From Phycisphaera sp. (GTDB lineage: Bacteria > Planctomycetota > Phycisphaerae > Phycisphaerales > Zrk34), in NCBI GenBank assembly GCA_016125285.1, contig WGMA01000048.1, forward strand, positions 1 to 64,000: a DNA stretch of 64,000 bases, read 5' to 3'. A program made the translations under genes and the position numbers. The notes below the pieces were generated by a model, which saw nothing but the letters and a program-made list of their open reading frames with translations, was not told the origin of the DNA and made no database searches. Positions 61,505 to 64,000 of the stretch are shown in pieces. How positions within the stretch are numbered: position 1 is the stretch's first letter; each line of letters begins with the position of its first letter.

Positions 61505-63031
61505 ATGCGTATGTGTGACAGATGGCTGACCGGGATGTGCCTCGTGATGGCCGCGACGACTGTCGCGATGGCGGCGCCGCCGAAGGGATTCGAGCAGGTC
61601 GACACGGAGGTGACGATCGGCGTGCAGCCGGGCCTGATGAAGTACGACAAGGCCGAGTTCACCGTCGCGCCGGGCGCGAGGGTGAAGCTGACGCTGACCA
61701 ACACCGACGTGATGCAGCACAACCTGTTGATCTGCAAGCCGGGCGAAGGCGTGACGATGGAGGTCGCGAAGCTGGCGTGGGCGCTGGGCGCCGACGGCAT
61801 GGCCAGGCACTTCATCCCCGACTCGCCGCTGGTGCTGCACGCCACCAAGCTGCTGGACCCCAACGCGTCGGAGTCGATCTACTTCGTGGCGCCGAAGGAC
61901 CCCGGTGGTTACCCGTACGTGTGCACGATGCCGGGCCACGCATTCACGATGAACGGCGTGATGCATGTGCATCAGGCGGGCAAGAGCGGCGGCGGCAGTG
62001 CGGGGCCCGGGGGTCTGGCGGACGTGAAATACCGCTATTACGAGGGCGACTGGAACGCCCTGCCGGACTTCGACAAGCTGACGCCGGTCGCCAGCGGGAC
62101 CAACGCCGCGAACGAGTTCGACATCAAGCCGCGCAAGCGTGACGACCAGTTCGGCTTCGCGTTCGACGCGACGCTCCGCGTGCCGGTCGACGGCAAGTAC
62201 ACGTTCTACCTCAACTCCGACGACGGCTCGCAGCTGAGCATCGACGGCAAGATGGTCAACGACTTCAACGGCCTTCACGCCCCGGGTGAGCACGCCGGGG
62301 CGGCCGACCTGACCAAGGGCGATCACGCCATCCGCGTGATCTACTTCGAGAAGAGCGGCGGCGAAGAGTTGCACGTGGCGTGGAGCGGACCGGGCTTCGA
62401 GCGGAGCAAGCTGTCACCGGACTACCCCACGGGCGGCGGCAGCAGCGGGCTCAACGAAGCGTTCACGGTGCTCGTGACCGATCGCCCCATGCTGCGGCGC
62501 GTGCTGATGCCCAACACCTCGCCGCGCTCGGTCGCCGTCGGCCTGCCCGGCGGGATCAACTGCGTGTTCGACACGGAGATCGGCTGCGTAAGGTACGGCT
62601 GGTGGGGCCGGTTCATCAACACCGGCCCAGAGTCCGGCAACGGCACGGGCCGCGGCGGGCAGACCTGCACCATCCTCGGCGACCGCTTCTCCGTCGGCGA
62701 CAACGGCTACCCGCTGCGTGTGGGCGACGCGAGCGCGACGCCCATCGTCGCGTTTCGTGGGTATCGACCCGGCAAGACCGCGCCGCAGTTCCTGATGTCG
62801 ATCGACGGCACGGACTACACGCAGACGATCGACGTGGCGGTCGGCCGCATCGGCCTGACCTACACGTTTGAGTTCGCCAAGGCGCCGAGCGGGCCGGTGA
62901 CGTTCAGCGTCAACCCCGCGGGGCTCGACCTGTCGTCGTCGGCGGGCAAATGGGACGGCGGCACGCTGACCGTCCCCGCCGCGCAGGCCCGCACGTTTTC
63001 CGTCACGCTCGCCCAGTCCGCGTCGAAGTAA
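61505..63031 (+). CDS. Blue-copper and PA14-domain secreted protein
   Basis: 508 residues; signal peptide 1-24. Residues 25-155 form a plastocyanin/azurin-like cupredoxin, with copper ligands His in VMQHNLLICK and Cys, His and Met in YVCTMPGHAFTMNGVMHVH. A PA14-like domain (about 170-300: YRYYEGDWNALPDFDKLTPV, YTFYLNSDDGSQLSIDGK) follows. The C-terminal 190 residues are unassigned and beta-rich. It probably carries electrons for the next gene's dehydrogenase-like protein. The ATG at 61505 has AAGGAG upstream. Confidence 0.85.
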   Translation: MRMCDRWLTGMCLVMAATTVAMAAPPKGFEQVDTEVTIGVQPGLMKYDKAEFTVAPGARVKLTLTNTDVMQHNLLICKPGEGVTMEVAKLAWALGADGMARHFIPDSPLVLHATKLLDPNASESIYFVAPKDPGGYPYVCTMPGHAFTMNGVMHVHQAGKSGGGSAGPGGLADVKYRYYEGDWNALPDFDKLTPVASGTNAANEFDIKPRKRDDQFGFAFDATLRVPVDGKYTFYLNSDDGSQLSIDGKMVNDFNGLHAPGEHAGAADLTKGDHAIRVIYFEKSGGEELHVAWSGPGFERSKLSPDYPTGGGSSGLNEAFTVLVTDRPMLRRVLMPNTSPRSVAVGLPGGINCVFDTEIGCVRYGWWGRFINTGPESGNGTGRGGQTCTILGDRFSVGDNGYPLRVGDASATPIVAFRGYRPGKTAPQFLMSIDGTDYTQTIDVAVGRIGLTYTFEFAKAPSGPVTFSVNPAGLDLSSSAGKWDGGTLTVPAAQARTFSVTLAQSASK

Positions 63032-63060
63032 CGCGACCTTACATACGAAGAGAATCGATC

Positions 63061-64000
63061 ATGACGAATCACACACATAGCCACACAGCCAACACACGCC
63101 GCGCGATCGCGACGCTGGCCCTCGCCGCGATGGGCATGCTGACGCTCGCCGTGCCACGCCACGTTGTCGCGGCCAACCCGCAGCCCGGCACGATCCCCGC
63201 CGGTTACTCCGTCGAGACGATCGACATCCCCGACAGCATCCCGCTCGAAGCGGGCGGTCTGGCGTTCACGCCGAAGGGCGACCTGCTGATCACCACGCGG
63301 CGCGGGCAGGTGTGGAGCTACCGTGACGGGAACTGGAAGCTGTTCGCCGAAGGCCTCGCCGAGACGCTCGGCGCGTGGGTCGACCCGAAGAACGGCGACG
63401 TGTACGTTGCGCAGCGCCCCGAGGTGACCAAGCTCGTCGACGAGGACGGCGACGGCGTGGCGGACCTCTACCTGTCGGTCAATCACGAGTGGGGCTACGA
63501 CGGCAACTATCACGAGTACGCGTTCGGCCCGGTGCGCGACTCGAAGGGCAACTTCTACGTCACGCTCAACCTCGGCCACACCGGCCAGGGCTCCGTGCAG
63601 GGCAGCATCATGGGGCGGCCGTCGCCCTACCGCGGCTGGTGCGTGCAGATCACGCCGGACGGAAAGATGGTGCCGTTCGCCAACGGCATGCGATCGCCCG
63701 CGGGCATCGGCATCACGCCGAACGACGAGGTGTTTTACACCGACAACCAGGGCGACTGGAACGCGAGCTCGACGCTGTATCACGTCGAGAAGGGCCGCTT
63801 CTACGGCCACCCGTCGTCGCTGGCTGACGACCCGAAGTTCAAGGGGCAGGACCTGCAGAAGATCACGCCGTCGGAGTACGACCAGCTGCGGACGATGCCT
63901 GCGGTGTGGATCCCGTACGGCGAGCTGGCCAACAGCCCCGGCGAGCCGCGCTACGACGACACGAAGGGCAAGTTCGGCCCGTTCGCCGGGCAGATCTTCA
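63061..64000 (+). CDS. Secreted beta-propeller dehydrogenase-like protein, 3' end beyond window
   Basis: The first 313 residues are visible. The signal peptide ends about residue 39 (RHVVAANPQ). Propeller-type segments follow: LAFTPKGDLLITTRRGQVWS, DVYVAQRPEVTKLVDEDGDG and GIGITPNDEVFYTDNQGDWN. They match the membrane-bound-dehydrogenase-like (DUF7133) N-terminal domain of planctomycetes, which resembles soluble glucose dehydrogenases. No haem motif is seen in this part. It follows the blue-copper gene by 29 bases and is incomplete at the window edge. Confidence 0.8.
   Translation, partial: MTNHTHSHTANTRRAIATLALAAMGMLTLAVPRHVVAANPQPGTIPAGYSVETIDIPDSIPLEAGGLAFTPKGDLLITTRRGQVWSYRDGNWKLFAEGLAETLGAWVDPKNGDVYVAQRPEVTKLVDEDGDGVADLYLSVNHEWGYDGNYHEYAFGPVRDSKGNFYVTLNLGHTGQGSVQGSIMGRPSPYRGWCVQITPDGKMVPFANGMRSPAGIGITPNDEVFYTDNQGDWNASSTLYHVEKGRFYGHPSSLADDPKFKGQDLQKITPSEYDQLRTMPAVWIPYGELANSPGEPRYDDTKGKFGPFAGQIF

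Overview
Organism. The window is GC-rich, and its chromosomal genes belong to families largely confined to Planctomycetota. These are a DUF1549/DUF1553 cytochrome protein paired with a DUF1501 protein, a DUF1587/1592/1588/1585 cytochrome protein paired with a DUF1552 protein, a DUF6797 protein next to a membrane-bound-dehydrogenase-like protein, secreted sulfatases and Tat-exported Gfo/Idh oxidoreductases. I infer a planctomycete. The class cannot be fixed from sequence alone; Phycisphaerae-like is a guess. No rRNA and no CRISPR array are visible.

Left chromosomal part (1-23817). Mostly short transcription units: a kelch-type secreted protein, an SGNH hydrolase, an MscS channel with a long Ala/Lys-rich coiled coil, a chalcone-isomerase-like protein, a sulfatase divergent from a Gfo/Idh oxidoreductase, glycerol-3-phosphate dehydrogenase, a zinc-ribbon Ser/Thr kinase, a NrtR-like Nudix regulator, the DUF1553+DUF1501 pair, ClpS, two planctomycete-type secreted proteins, a cold-shock protein, an ECF-like sigma factor with a small partner gene, and tRNA-Gly(CCC). 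Two intergenic regions carry heptameric AT-rich repeats arranged as inverted repeats.

Integrated island (about 23847-55762, 31.9 kb). A perfect 47-bp direct repeat of the tRNA-Gly 3' part bounds the segment. A tyrosine integrase sits just inside the left end. A 10-mer (ACTACCGGAT) occurs as an inverted pair beside attL and as a tandem pair beside attR, as expected of integrase or regulator binding sites. The left third holds element-maintenance genes: integrase, DUF1580, small proteins, DUF2840 joined by a deletion scar to a TrbF remnant, a DprA/ComF-like pair, ParB-like and ArdC. The centre is a cell-surface glycan cargo: an OCH1-like glycosyltransferase, sulfotransferase, LamG protein, methyltransferase, a cytidylyltransferase-GHMP kinase fusion, polysaccharide pyruvyltransferase, a PLOD-like glycosyltransferase and a three-domain capsule/GT25/sulfotransferase fusion. 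A lipoprotein/58-aa/hydrolase operon is embedded in it. The right end carries a tail-fibre-like protein, a giant RHS protein with thirty 18-bp repeats and a one-base frameshift, an AT-rich RHS C-terminal tip, and a small lipoprotein that may be its immunity protein. I interpret the island as a decayed integrative conjugative element carrying surface-remodelling and competition cargo.

Right chromosomal part (55763-64000). It begins with the strong terminator that probably followed the tRNA before integration. It continues with a same-strand run of secreted genes: DUF1592-type cytochrome protein, DUF1552, two small secreted proteins, a blue-copper/PA14 protein and the 5' part of a beta-propeller dehydrogenase-like gene that runs off the window.
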